A stretch of 32,911 nt of DNA from an uncultured Planctomycetota bacterium (GCA_903928115.1 CAIYPP010000117.1:1-32911); one strand, 5' to 3'. Shown: positions 24,797 through 32,911, counted from the stretch's first letter. Notes: generated by a model from the sequence alone, not told the origin. Program-made: numbers and translations.

Positions 24797-25471
24797 TCAC
24801 GCGGGCGAGAAGGTGCGCCGCGCGCCGAGACCGTGTCCGACGAGGTGGCCTGAGCGTTCGAGGGCGATGAAGGCGCGCCGCGCGCGCTGGCGGCCGATGT
24901 TCTGGGCTTCGCAGAAGCCGTCGACGGTCGCGGGGCTGTCCGCGGCGGCGCCGCCGCGCGAGACGGAGCGGACCCACGCGAGCACGCGTCGCTCCAGCTC
25001 GTCCGCGGGCTCTTTCGCGGAGCTCGCCGTCCCGATGGCCTTCTTCGTCGCACCGCTGGCCTCGCGGTTCGAGGACCCCGCGCGCACCACCGTCTCCCAC
25101 TCGCCGTCCGGTCGGCGCGCGGCGTGCGGCCGCAGCCGCGACAGCGGCACCCAACAGGCGACGAGCAAGTGTCCGTCGAGCTCGACGCACTCCAGCTCGA
25201 TCACGATCGGAGGCTCGACGCCATGGGCCGCGATCTCCCGCAGTCGCTCGACGGTCTGCGCGGGCTTCGGCGCGCCCAAGAGCTCGCCGCGGTCCCCGAC
25301 GCCGACGAGCAACAGTCCGCCGCGCGTGTTCGCAAACGCCACGAGCGTGCGCGCCGTCTTCTCGTCGCGCGGCAGTCCGCGCTTGAACTCCACCTGCCGC
25401 CCCTCGCCCGCCGCGATCACCTCGCGCAGCCGCTCCGGCGTCCAGCGCACTTCGTCTTTTCCCCGCTCCAC
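24797..25471 (-). CDS. AlbA_2 (schlafen-like) domain protein with C-terminal winged-helix-like region
   Basis: 224 residues from GTG 25471 (AGGAG ends three bases before it). The N-terminal half matches the AlbA_2 / divergent AAA-4 domain: EGRQVEFKRGLP (23-34), then TLVAFANTRGGLLLVGVGDRGEL (42-64) and PPIVIELECVELDGHLLVACWVP. The C-terminal 65 residues (LERRVLAWVRSV; ATVDGFCEAQNIGRQRARRAFIALERSGHLVGHG) look like a winged helix. AlbA_2 proteins are often annotated as transcription regulators or ATP-binding proteins; schlafen-type members act on RNA or in phage defence. Here the placement between rhomboid and transpeptidase genes gives no clear hint. It lies 24 bases after the rhomboid stop. 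Confidence 0.82.
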   Translation of the reverse strand: MERGKDEVRWTPERLREVIAAGEGRQVEFKRGLPRDEKTARTLVAFANTRGGLLLVGVGDRGELLGAPKPAQTVERLREIAAHGVEPPIVIELECVELDGHLLVACWVPLSRLRPHAARRPDGEWETVVRAGSSNREASGATKKAIGTASSAKEPADELERRVLAWVRSVSRGGAAADSPATVDGFCEAQNIGRQRARRAFIALERSGHLVGHGLGARRTFSPA

Positions 25472-25495
25472 GCGCTCCTGCGTACCACGCGCACT

Positions 25496-26422
25496 TCAGC
25501 GCTGGAAGGCTGCGAGCCAAGCGGCGCACCAAAGTGCGAGCGCGGCGGCGGCGAACCACGGCTGGAAGCGGGGAGCGGAGAGGCTCTTCGGTGCGAGGCG
25601 GGCGTACAGCGCGCCGAGCGCGGCGCCGACGGCGAAGCCGAGGGCGTGGCCGGTGACGTCGACACGGCTCTCGACGCCGAGCTCGCGCGTGCCGCCGGAG
25701 CCGAGGTAGGCGAGCAGGAACGCGGCGGCGACGAGCGGGATCCAGCTCGCGCGGCGCAGGCTGCGCACGAGCGCGCGCTGCTGCCAGCGGTGGCCGCCGA
25801 GCAGACCGAGCGCGGCGAAGACCGCGGTCGAGGCGCCGATCGAGCGGAAGGTCGGCTCTTGGAGCCAGCTGTTGGCGAGGTTCGCGAGCGCGCCGGCACC
25901 GACGACCGCGAGCAGGCCCAGACCCGTGCCGAAGAGCTCGACCACGAGCGCGACGAACAGCGCGCCGAAGACGAGGTTGCCCAAGAGGTGCAGCGCATCC
26001 GCGTGCAGGCCGAGCGCGGTGACGGTGCGCCACCACTCGCCCGAGCGCACCGCGCCCGCGCGGCCGCCGCCCTGCTCCCACCAGTCGAGGCCGAAGGCGC
26101 GCTGGGCGCTGAAGGCGTGCTGCGTCATCAACACGACGAACCACACGAGCACCGCCGGCCAGCTCTCGGCCAGCGCCGCCGGCAGCTCCTCCGCGCGCCG
26201 CCAGCCACGGTTCTCGAGCTCGTACTGGCGCAGCTCGCTCACCGCGCGCGCGGAGTGCTCGGGTGCCACGAGCAGCGCGATGCCTTCCGGCGCATGGCGG
26301 AGCTCGGCCTCGATCCCCATCGCCGCGAGGACGAGCCCGTACTCACGCGCCACCTTGGGCTTGCGCGTGCGGGCGACCGCGATCGGCGCCAGCGGGTCGT
26401 CGAGAGGGGCTTCGGTCGCCAT
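25496..26422 (-). CDS. Rhomboid-family intramembrane serine protease
   Basis: 308 residues. An N-terminal cytosolic part (about 1-87) precedes at least six membrane helices. Signature elements: HLLGN (145-149) in helix 2, the catalytic serine Ser198 in GASTAVFAALG in helix 4, and His259 in VDVTGHALGF in helix 6. The Ser-His dyad is complete. Rhomboids cut membrane-protein helices near the membrane surface; the substrate is unknown. ATG 26422 follows a stable hairpin (26435-26453) in the leader. The gene heads the long minus-strand run that ends at 15253, though whether it is co-transcribed beyond the AlbA_2 gene is unknown. Confidence 0.92.
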   Translation of the reverse strand: MATEAPLDDPLAPIAVARTRKPKVAREYGLVLAAMGIEAELRHAPEGIALLVAPEHSARAVSELRQYELENRGWRRAEELPAALAESWPAVLVWFVVLMTQHAFSAQRAFGLDWWEQGGGRAGAVRSGEWWRTVTALGLHADALHLLGNLVFGALFVALVVELFGTGLGLLAVVGAGALANLANSWLQEPTFRSIGASTAVFAALGLLGGHRWQQRALVRSLRRASWIPLVAAAFLLAYLGSGGTRELGVESRVDVTGHALGFAVGAALGALYARLAPKSLSAPRFQPWFAAAALALWCAAWLAAFQR

Positions 26423-26775
26423 GGGGGAGCCTCTAGGACGCTTCGGGCGTCCTTGGGAGCCTTCCTATCGGGTCGCGGGCACCCAAGACTCGCTCGCAGC
26501 GTCGCACCGAGGTCCCGCGGGGGCACCGCGAGGTCCGGCGGGCACCCGCGCCGCAGGCCGCCGCGCAAGTTCTGCCGACTCGCACGCGGCGGGTCAGGGC
26601 TCCGCCCGGCGCGTTCGGTTTCTCGGCCCCGGAATTCGCTGTCCGACGCCCGTTCGTGGGCGGGCACGCGGGAACTCGCGCGCCCTGTCGTGCGAAACCC
26701 CCTTTTTCCACGCGGAGCGCGGACGGGGGCCAGCCGAAGGTACACAATGACGTCGACCCGCTACGGAAGCACCTG
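26423..26775. other. Intergenic region between divergent rhomboid and TlpA-like genes
   Basis: 353 bases between two divergent starts. No gene is supported. Both promoters should be here, but I cannot assign boxes. The only clear structure is the hairpin at 26435-26453. The right part (26690-26775) has an AT-richer patch (CCCCCTTTTTCCACG, 26698-26712) that could lie near the promoter of the plus-strand gene. Confidence 0.4.
26435..26453 (-). promoter_or_regulatory. Stable leader hairpin 12 bases before the rhomboid start
   Basis: AGGACGC (26435-26441) and GCGTCCT (26447-26453) form a perfect 7-bp stem with a 5-base loop. In the minus-strand transcript the stem ends 12 bases before the ATG at 26422, close enough to limit ribosome access. 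Role unproven. Confidence 0.4.
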
Positions 26776-27792
26776 ATGAAGCTCATCGCACTGCTCGCGT
26801 TCGTCTCGCTCTCGTTCCAAGCACCGGTCCAGCAGCCGACGCCCGAGTCGCAGGCGTGGGACGCGGCGATGCAGCAGAAGAACAAGGCGGCTTACGTCGA
26901 TGCCGCCGGGCGCTGGGAGCAGTACGCGCGCGATTTCCCGACGGCGCCGCGCGCGCGGCAGGCGCTCGTCGAGGCGGGCGTGTGCTACTTCTCGGCGGGG
27001 CGCGCCGCGCAGGTCCTGCACCGCAACACCGACGTCGCGCGCGGACATATGGACAAGGCGAAGGCGCTCTTCACGCGCGTCACGACCGAGGCGCCCAAGG
27101 AGCTGATCGCGTCGCGCGCGCGGCACATGCTCGGCTCCGCGCACCTCTTCAGCGGCGAGCTCGTGCAAGCCGAGGCGGCCTACTCTTCCGTGCTCGAGGA
27201 GTTCTCGATGGACCGCGGCTATGTCGAGAAGGCGCTCGAATATCGCGCGATGACTCGGCGGCACTTGCTCAAGGGCGTGGACGCGATCGCGGACATGGAG
27301 CGCTTCCTGAAGGACTATCCCGCCTCGCAGCGCGTGGCGAACATGCAAGCCGAGCTCGGCTTCGCGCGCCTGCTCGGCACTCCGGCGACGCCCTACAAGC
27401 CCGAGCGCTGGATCCTCGGCGAGCCCGCGCCGCTGGAGGTCCTGAGTGGGCAGGTGGTCGCGCTCTATTTCTGGGCTACCTGGTGCCCCAACTGCGCCAA
27501 GGAAGAGGCCTTCGTGATCGACCTCGCCAGACGCTTCGGCCCGCGCGGACTTGCGCTCGTCGGCGTCACCGACCATCAGCAGGGCCAGACTCCGGAGTCG
27601 ATCCTGCTGCACGTGAAGCAGAAGGGCTACAACTTCCCGGTCTTCCAAGACGGGGGCGCGACGTCGCTCGCCTACAAGGCGACGTCGATTCCCTACATGG
27701 TGCTGATCGACCGCCGCGGCGTGATCCGCTGGGCCGACAGCCCTGCGGACCTGTACGACGAGACGATCGAGCGGCTCCTGCGCGAGGAGTGA
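26776..27792 (+). CDS. Exported TPR-like plus TlpA/redoxin thioredoxin-fold protein
   Basis: 338 residues from ATG 26776. A signal peptide spans about 1-16 (KLIALLAFVSLSFQA). Residues about 40-200 are TPR-like helices (YVDAAGRWEQYARDFP; AKALFTRVTTEAPKELIASRARHMLGSAHLFSGEL; AIADMERFLKDYP). Residues 205-338 are a TlpA/ResA-type thioredoxin domain with the active site WATWCPNC (Cys237, Cys240), the cis-proline at SIPYMVLID (Pro306) and the GVIRWAD strand. These are usually periplasmic thiol reductants for protein disulfides or haem-protein maturation. The TPR part suggests a protein partner. Its stop codon is only three bases from the stop of the convergent gene at 27796. Confidence 0.9.
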   Translation: MKLIALLAFVSLSFQAPVQQPTPESQAWDAAMQQKNKAAYVDAAGRWEQYARDFPTAPRARQALVEAGVCYFSAGRAAQVLHRNTDVARGHMDKAKALFTRVTTEAPKELIASRARHMLGSAHLFSGELVQAEAAYSSVLEEFSMDRGYVEKALEYRAMTRRHLLKGVDAIADMERFLKDYPASQRVANMQAELGFARLLGTPATPYKPERWILGEPAPLEVLSGQVVALYFWATWCPNCAKEEAFVIDLARRFGPRGLALVGVTDHQQGQTPESILLHVKQKGYNFPVFQDGGATSLAYKATSIPYMVLIDRRGVIRWADSPADLYDETIERLLREE

Positions 27793-27795
27793 GCC

Positions 27796-28416
27796 TCAGG
27801 CGCTCGCGCGCGAGAGCTGCGGGCGCACGTTGTCGCGGAAGTACGCCGAGCCTTCGAACTCGGTCAGCATCTGGCTGAAGTGCGCGCCGCCGCCGCCCAT
27901 GCCGCGGTTGGAGAGCGCGGCCGTCGAGGCGAAGAGCGCCTTCGGGTCGACGCTGGCGCGTCGGGCGGCGAGCCAGTATTGGCCGAGCAGCGCATGGACG
28001 GCGTTGAAGTCGACGCGCACATCGACGATCGAGAGCGCCGCAAGGCCGCGTTCGAGCGTGCGCTGGGCGTCCGAGCCGCGCGCGAGCTCCAGCGCTTGCT
28101 GGCTGAAGTTCCACGCTGCGTTGAGCGTCTCGGGCTGTGCTCCGACCCACGCGCGCACCTTGGCGCGCGGCTGGGGCAGCGGCTCGGTGCGATAGGCGTC
28201 GCAGAGTCCGGCGAGGAACCCGAAGAGCTCGACCGCGAGGTCCTCCCCCGCGAGCTTGCGCGCTTGTGCGGCACACTCGTCGAGCTCGCCCTGCGATAGC
28301 TTGCGGAACCAGCCCTTGCGCTCGCGCGCGAGCCGCGCGTACTCGGCGTCAAAGCGCTGCTGCCACTGGGTCAGGCGGGCCTGCCAGCCCTCGATCTTCG
28401 GCTTCCAGTCTTCCAT
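27796..28416 (-). CDS. Hypothetical all-helical protein
   Basis: 206 residues; I do not recognise a family. It begins MEDWKPKIEGWQARLTQWQ and seems wholly alpha-helical, without signal peptide or membrane segment, and with many Trp, Ala and Arg residues. A glycine-rich turn (NRGMGGGGAHFSQM, about 170-183) lies near the C terminus. ATG 28416 has no clear Shine-Dalgarno, but the coding bias (GC-rich third positions) continues to it. The gene converges on the TlpA-like gene with a 3-base gap and is divergent from the propeller lipoprotein gene at 28622. Confidence 0.7.
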   Translation of the reverse strand: MEDWKPKIEGWQARLTQWQQRFDAEYARLARERKGWFRKLSQGELDECAAQARKLAGEDLAVELFGFLAGLCDAYRTEPLPQPRAKVRAWVGAQPETLNAAWNFSQQALELARGSDAQRTLERGLAALSIVDVRVDFNAVHALLGQYWLAARRASVDPKALFASTAALSNRGMGGGGAHFSQMLTEFEGSAYFRDNVRPQLSRASA

Positions 28417-28621
28417 GGGGCGAAGAGTGTACGGAGCGGGGCCCGCGCGCCAAGTAGTCCGAGGGCAGGGCTAGGGGGGAAAGAAGTTCCGTGTGGGGCG
28501 CCGGAGGAAGGCGCATTCCGTCCGCAAGCACGCCCTGACGTGCGCGGCACTTCATTCCCCGCAGGGGCAGCGCCGATCTACGCCGCGAGTCCCCTTCCCC
28601 GCAACGCGGGTCCATCCTTCC

Positions 28622-31303
28622 ATGCAACAGCCGCTCCGTTTCGTCGCTTTGGCCTCGTCGTTCCTCTTGCTCGCAGCCTGCGTGGGCGGCGGTGGTGACA
28701 GCGGTGGTGGTGGGGGTGGTGGGGGTGGCGGTGGCGGTGGAACGCCGCCCTCGGCCCTGACCTATGGCACGACGGAGCTGACGTTCGCTCCGTGCGGCGA
28801 AGTCACCCCTGCGACGCCGACGTTCTCGGGCGGTGCGCCGACCTCGTGGTCGATCACCCCGGACCTGCCGACGGGACTCTCCTTCGACACCACGACCGGC
28901 ACGATCAGCGGAACTCCGAGCGGAGTCTGCCCCGCGGTCACCTACACGATCAGCGCGTCCAACGAGGATGGCTCGGACACCGTACGCGTCGACATCGGAG
29001 TGGAGCTCACGCCTCCGACGGGCTTCGACTATCCGCAGCTCCCGAGCGAGCTCGGACAAGGCGTGCGCACCAAGTTCAGCCCGAAGTTCGATGCGGGCCG
29101 CGGGACGAGCTTCAGCCTCACGTCCGGCACGCTGCCCGATGGCGTCCAACTCGACACGGTGACCGGCGACATCGAAGGCGTTCCGATCGCGCTCGAGAGC
29201 GTCTCCTTCGAGATCACGTCGACCGACTGCGTGGGGCAGACTGCCTCGCGCAATTTCTCGGTCGACGTCGTGCCGCCCTTCGCGCGCGGCCTGATCCTCG
29301 CCGATGGTGGCGCGGGCACCCTGACCAACTTCTGGCGCCGTCCCTCGGGCGGTGACCTGATTCCGAACGGCTGGCAGTGGAGTGGTCCGGGCATCTCGCA
29401 CGTCACGGTCCACCCCTGGGGCTGGTTCACGTTCATCTCCAACGGCTCGCGCGTCGACGTGCACAAGCTCGCGCTCTACAGCGACGAGCTCGAGGCGGTG
29501 AGCGCGAGCGAGACTCTCGACGGCAATGTCATGGCGATGGCGTGCACGCCGGACGGGCGCTTCTTCTTCGCGAGCACCGACGCCGGCACCTTGCACGCGT
29601 ACTCGGTCGAAGCGACGTCGGGTGCGCTCACGGCGCTCGCCGGCGGCGCGATCACGGTCGGTGCGGCGCCCTGCGACATGGCCTGCTCGCCGGACGGTCG
29701 CACGATGTACGTCACGCTGGAGAACGACGGCCTGATCGCGATCGTGCCGATCGATCCCTCGACGGGCGCCTACGGCACGGTGAGCTTCGCTCCTTCGATG
29801 ATCGGCGGTTGCGATCTCACGATCAGCCCCGACGGCCACCGACTCTACGTCGCCGGCGGCCCGAGCGGCGACCTGCGTGGCTACGACGTCACGCAGCAGA
29901 CGGGCGCTCTCGCGCCGCTCCCGTGGAGCCCGGCCGCGCTCGGCATCACGGGTGAAGTGACGCTGTCGCTCACTCCGAATACGGAGTTCCTCTACATCGC
30001 GACGCAGTCGGCCAGCCCGATCCGCATGTACTCGCTCAACCTCGCGACCGGTGAACCGAGCGCGCTGAGCCCGGTGTCGGTGCCCGGCCTTGGACCGGTC
30101 GCGCACCTCGAAGTCGAACCGCGCGGCGCCCAGCTCTACGTCGCTCTCACCAACGGCCGCTTGCTCGTTTACGACATCGAGACCAACGGCACGCTGTCCT
30201 TCGCCGAGGTCGGCGTTCACCTGCGCGGCAACTCGCTCGCGGACTTCGACTTCGTCCGCGGTCACGTCCCGTACCGCCTCGTGACGGAGAACGTCTATGC
30301 AACCAGCGTCGCGAATGACGCGGTGTACGAGTACTCGTTCGACACCAACACGGGCGAGCTGCTCGATCTGCCCGCCACTCCGTTTGGAACCGGCGGCGTC
30401 GATCCGCGCACCGTGTCGGTTCACCCGTACTCGGAGCACCTCGTCGTGGCGCACGGCAACTCGACGGGCGCACCGGCGCTCAGCGTGCACGCGCTCGACG
30501 CGAGCGGACTGATTCAGGCCGGCGCCAACCAAGGTGCGGAGCGCAACAACGCTGGCTTCGCGTTCGACCCCTCGGGTCGCCGCGCCTACATGACCTCCAA
30601 CGGCACGAACGGACCTGTCGTCGTGCGCTACGAGTTCAACGCTGCGACCGGCGCGCTCGATCCCATGGGCACGACGACCTCGATCGGCGGCTTCCTGTGG
30701 CCGCCCGCGGTCCACCCGACCGGCCGTCTGCTCGCCATTCCGGACACGACCGGCGACGAGCTCGAAGTGTTCTCGATCGACTCGCAGACGGGTGCGCTCA
30801 CGCAGCGCACGAGCGTGCCCACCGGCGGCATCGACCCGTTCCGCTGCGTGTTCGACGCGTCGGGCCGCTTCGTGTTCACGGCGCACATCGGCTCGCCCTC
30901 GATCGCGGCGCATGCGATCAACCTGACCAACGGCACGCTCACGCCGGTCGCGGGCTCGCCGTTCGCCACGGGCATCCACCCGCTGGTGATGTCGCTCTCG
31001 CCGGACGGACGCTCGATGATGATCGCCGACACAGCCAACGCGCAGTGGCGCTTCCTTGCGGTCGATCAGGACCCGAGCAACGCCACCACCGACGGCACGC
31101 TCACGCTCGTTGGCAGCGGCACTCAGACCAACATGGCGCTGCTGCGCTTCGACGCGACGAGCACCAAGCTCCTGTGGGTGAACTCGGGCACGCAAGAGCT
31201 CGTGTGCAGCCCGATCTCGTCGGGCACGCTCGGCGCGCCGCTCTCGAGCGCTCCGATCGGCGCCTCGATCACCAGCATGGACATGCGCAATCGCGCCCGT
31301 TGA
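28622..31303 (+). CDS. Lipoprotein with putative-Ig domains and lactonase-type beta-propeller
   Basis: 893 residues from ATG 28622, chosen for the lipoprotein signal peptide ending LLLAAC (Cys20). A glycine linker follows (about residues 22-40, 13 consecutive Gly at 28703-28741). Two He_PIG/putative-Ig repeats come next (SWSITPDLPTGLSFDTTTG and SFSLTSGTLPDGVQLDTVTG, about 65-220). From about residue 225 on are WD-like beta-propeller blades of the 6-phosphogluconolactonase/YVTN type, each with a CSPDGRTMYV- or HPTGRLLAI-like strand and a D..TGAL.. turn; there are enough blades for one or two propellers. Lactonase activity is doubtful since the protein is surface-anchored; ligand binding is as likely. 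No ribosome-binding site is evident. Confidence 0.87.
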   Translation: MQQPLRFVALASSFLLLAACVGGGGDSGGGGGGGGGGGGGTPPSALTYGTTELTFAPCGEVTPATPTFSGGAPTSWSITPDLPTGLSFDTTTGTISGTPSGVCPAVTYTISASNEDGSDTVRVDIGVELTPPTGFDYPQLPSELGQGVRTKFSPKFDAGRGTSFSLTSGTLPDGVQLDTVTGDIEGVPIALESVSFEITSTDCVGQTASRNFSVDVVPPFARGLILADGGAGTLTNFWRRPSGGDLIPNGWQWSGPGISHVTVHPWGWFTFISNGSRVDVHKLALYSDELEAVSASETLDGNVMAMACTPDGRFFFASTDAGTLHAYSVEATSGALTALAGGAITVGAAPCDMACSPDGRTMYVTLENDGLIAIVPIDPSTGAYGTVSFAPSMIGGCDLTISPDGHRLYVAGGPSGDLRGYDVTQQTGALAPLPWSPAALGITGEVTLSLTPNTEFLYIATQSASPIRMYSLNLATGEPSALSPVSVPGLGPVAHLEVEPRGAQLYVALTNGRLLVYDIETNGTLSFAEVGVHLRGNSLADFDFVRGHVPYRLVTENVYATSVANDAVYEYSFDTNTGELLDLPATPFGTGGVDPRTVSVHPYSEHLVVAHGNSTGAPALSVHALDASGLIQAGANQGAERNNAGFAFDPSGRRAYMTSNGTNGPVVVRYEFNAATGALDPMGTTTSIGGFLWPPAVHPTGRLLAIPDTTGDELEVFSIDSQTGALTQRTSVPTGGIDPFRCVFDASGRFVFTAHIGSPSIAAHAINLTNGTLTPVAGSPFATGIHPLVMSLSPDGRSMMIADTANAQWRFLAVDQDPSNATTDGTLTLVGSGTQTNMALLRFDATSTKLLWVNSGTQELVCSPISSGTLGAPLSSAPIGASITSMDMRNRAR
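28685..28741 (+). repeat. GGN trinucleotide tract coding for polyglycine
   Basis: Nineteen codons, all GGN except Asp and Ser near the start, giving the polyglycine spacer right after the lipidated cysteine. The stretch is a mix of GGT, GGC, GGG and GGA, so it is imperfect but still prone to slippage in steps of three. Confidence 0.8.
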
Positions 31304-31358
31304 GGGCCGGTTCTCGCCGCGCGCCACGCTCGCTCCCGCGGCGTGACGCGAGGTCGAA

Positions 31359-31394
31359 GAGGGCGTCGTGCAGCTCCCGCGGCACGGCGCCCTC
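31359..31394. terminator. Probable bidirectional terminator between convergent genes
   Basis: Arms 31359-31371 and 31382-31394 pair over 13 bp with a single T-G wobble and a 10-base loop. It fills much of the 100-base gap between the genes ending at 31303 (+) and 31404 (-). No clear U-tract on either side. Confidence 0.5.
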
Positions 31395-31403
31395 GGTGCA
31401 TCT

Positions 31404-32588
31404 CTAGAGCCGGTCGCGCCGGCGCGTGAAGCGCGCGACGGTCCCTCGGCGCTCGTGGCGGCGGTAGCCGAGCAGGTGCAAGAGCTCCGCGGAGAAGAAG
31501 CGCGCGATGCGCGAGTCGACTTCGAGCTGGTCGCCGCTGCGGTCGACGAGTCGCACTCCGGGGAGCCATCCAAGCACGCGCTCGAGGTGCGCGCGGCGCA
31601 GCAGCGCGGCGAGCGCGAGCTTGCGCGGCGCGACGGCACGCCCCATGAAGAAGCCGTCGCGGCCTTGCTTTTGATAGCGAGGCATCAAGAGCACTCCGTC
31701 GATGGGAGCGACGACCGCGCGCGAGTTCGCGGTGTCGGCGTGTGCGAGCAGCTGGCCGCGCCGCACCATGACGAAGCCTGAAAGCCCCGGCAGCATCTCG
31801 AAGCTCGCCTCGTCTTCCGGGGCGATGTCGTGGCGATGCACGACCTCGATGACCGCGGGCAGGCCCGCGCACACCGCGCCGAGTCGACGCTTGTGCTCCG
31901 CGTAGTCGGGGATCTCCGCCGCCTGCGCGAGCCCCGCGGAGACCAGCGTGAGCCAAACGGCGGACTCCAAGTGGTCGACAGTGCGGGGGTCCGCACTCTG
32001 ACCGCCTTCGAGGACGACGGAGACGTGTCCGAGCGAGCCCACGTAGCCAACCAGCGTGCCCTCGACGTTCTCCTCGAGCCCGAGCAGCACGGGTACCCCG
32101 AGCGCGAAGGCCACTTCGCGGTTGCGCAGTGTGTCGCCCATGAGCGCGAACGGCGGGCCGCCACCCGAGGTCGAGTGCAGGTCGAGCAGGGTCACGCTCT
32201 CGTGATCGCCGGCGAAGCAACGCGCGAGCTCGGCATCGAGTTCGCGCTGCTCACGCTGCTCGGTGCTGTCGTGCTCCGGCGCGCGCTCCGCTGCCGCGGT
32301 GCGATGCTCTTCGGTCCACAGGCGATTGAGGTCTGCGTCGACGTAGCGCACTCCGCGCTCGAGTCCGGCGCGATTGCCTGAGAGCGCGATCAACTCGCCG
32401 CGCAGCGCGAGCTTGTGCACGGAGAGCGTCGCGAACACGCGCTGCACCGCGAGGATGCCTGCGGGCTCGTTTCCATGGATGCCCGCCGTGACGACGAGCA
32501 GCGGCCCGCCCGCGGAACCGTGTCGGCCGAGCACGCGTTCGGGCGCGGCCTCCGCGGCACGCGACGGATTGCGCAGCGCAGACTGCAA
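31404..32588 (-). CDS. Succinylglutamate desuccinylase / aspartoacylase-type zinc hydrolase
   Basis: Up to 394 residues. The M14-like AstE/AspA family removes acyl groups from amino acids such as N-succinylglutamate or N-acetylaspartate. Zinc ligands His38 and Glu41 in AGIHGNEPAG and His138 in LLDLHSTSG are present, as are substrate-binding DADLNRLW (84-91) and a probable catalytic Glu194 in VVLEGGQS. The C-terminal 120 residues form the usual beta-rich cap (FVMVRRGQLLAHAD; VVAPIDGVLLMPRYQKQGRDGFFMG). The start is uncertain: no ATG is available, only TTG at 32588 or GTG at 32534 (376 residues); both keep all motifs. Physiological substrate unknown; no arginine-catabolism genes are near. Confidence 0.85.
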   Translation of the reverse strand: MQSALRNPSRAAEAAPERVLGRHGSAGGPLLVVTAGIHGNEPAGILAVQRVFATLSVHKLALRGELIALSGNRAGLERGVRYVDADLNRLWTEEHRTAAAERAPEHDSTEQREQRELDAELARCFAGDHESVTLLDLHSTSGGGPPFALMGDTLRNREVAFALGVPVLLGLEENVEGTLVGYVGSLGHVSVVLEGGQSADPRTVDHLESAVWLTLVSAGLAQAAEIPDYAEHKRRLGAVCAGLPAVIEVVHRHDIAPEDEASFEMLPGLSGFVMVRRGQLLAHADTANSRAVVAPIDGVLLMPRYQKQGRDGFFMGRAVAPRKLALAALLRRAHLERVLGWLPGVRLVDRSGDQLEVDSRIARFFSAELLHLLGYRRHERRGTVARFTRRRDRL

Positions 32589-32614
32589 AGGCCGTGCTCG
32601 CCAGCGCCGGAGCG

Positions 32615-32911
32615 CTAGGAGTCCTTGAGCCAGCGGTCGAGCAACACGGAGGCGAGTTCCATGAAGTCGTGCTCCGTGAGCACGCCGACGAGGCGTCCGT
32701 CCTGTACGACGGGCAAGCAGCCGATCCGATTGCGGCGCATCAGTTCGAGCGCCTGCAGCGAGCTCGTGTCAGGGCTCACCGTCACCACGTCCGCGCGCAT
32801 GATCTCGCGCACGCTGCGCGTCGAGCCATCGCCCGCCTTCGCGCGCGCGAGCATGCTCAGCACCGCGCGGTGCGAAACGAGGCCCACGAAGCGCCCGTCT
32901 TCGTCCTCGAC
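32615..32911 (-). CDS. CBS-domain protein, 5' part cut by the window edge
   Basis: At least 98 residues; the frame stays open to the end of the window (VEDEDGRFVGLVSHRAVLSML), so the true start lies outside. The visible part holds the end of one CBS motif (GRFVGLVSHRAVLSML) and a complete second one (VREIMRADVVTVSPDT... LELMRRNRIGCLPVVQDGRLVGVLTEHDFMELA). A CBS pair forms a Bateman module that binds adenosyl ligands such as AMP or ATP and usually regulates an attached or partner enzyme. The C terminus follows within 15 residues, so any other domain would be N-terminal and out of view. It lies 26 bases upstream of the zinc-hydrolase gene on the same strand, possibly in one operon. Confidence 0.9.
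   Translation of the reverse strand, partial: VEDEDGRFVGLVSHRAVLSMLARAKAGDGSTRSVREIMRADVVTVSPDTSSLQALELMRRNRIGCLPVVQDGRLVGVLTEHDFMELASVLLDRWLKDS

Noticed and set aside
28417..31639. Long minus-strand open frame opposite the propeller lipoprotein
   Set aside because: It has only Arg/Glu/Val-rich low-complexity sequence; the plus-strand gene has a lipobox, Ig-like repeats and propeller blades.
31404..32588. Considered as an astE gene of the arginine succinyltransferase pathway
   Set aside because: The zinc-hydrolase family is clear, but no astA-D genes are nearby, and the family is widespread with other substrates, so no symbol is given.

Overview
The window looks like a chromosomal segment of a high-GC planctomycete (phylum Planctomycetota). 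The evidence is indirect: very GC-rich coding DNA, several large secreted proteins with poorly characterised repeats, a DUF1570-like protein, a thioredoxin/HEAT fusion, and a C-terminal YCTAGTTT module that I recall from many secreted proteins of the Saltatorellus/Poly30-type planctomycetes. The lineage is inferred from memory, not searched. No rRNA, tRNA, CRISPR array, insertion sequence or phage gene was seen.

Layout. Positions 196-7257 hold two large secreted proteins on the minus strand: a three-fold P-domain-like protein ending in the YCTAGTTT module, and a 1,522-residue protein with 13 HYR repeats plus one degenerate copy. Both are followed by a matching 17-base GNRA-tetraloop hairpin and a stronger terminator-like hairpin. 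Positions 7560-8237 encode a minus-strand carboxylesterase. Divergent from it, at 8298-8651, is the most notable gene in the window: an ArsC/Spx-like thioredoxin-fold protein whose active site reads Sec-x-x-Cys through an in-frame TGA, so ordinary gene calling breaks it. The plus strand then carries a secreted peptidase-like protein with lost zinc ligands (8700-11189), a UvrD/PcrA/Rep helicase (11242-13305), an MgtC/SapB membrane protein (13374-14096) and a secreted protein that ends in the same C-terminal module as the first gene (14209-15204).

From 26422 down to 15253 every gene is on the minus strand: rhomboid protease, AlbA_2-type putative regulator, LysM-L,D-transpeptidase, thioredoxin-like/HEAT protein, then a compact exporter operon. 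That operon runs Cys-rich small protein, TolC-like lipoprotein, HlyD/MacA-like adaptor, MacB-type ATPase, two FtsX-type permeases and an OB-fold-like lipoprotein. TolC, HlyD, ATPase and both permeases are separated by 1-2 bases or overlap by 4, so they are very probably translated as one unit and form a tripartite ABC efflux pump across the whole envelope.

At the right end are a TPR-TlpA-like thioredoxin (26776-27792, +), an unrecognised 206-residue protein (27796-28416, -), a lipoprotein with putative-Ig domains and a lactonase-type beta-propeller (28622-31303, +), an AstE/AspA-type zinc carboxypeptidase-fold protein (31404-32588, -) and a CBS-domain protein cut by the window edge. The overall theme is cell-envelope and extracytoplasmic function, with a scattered redox component (selenoprotein, TlpA-like, thioredoxin-like).
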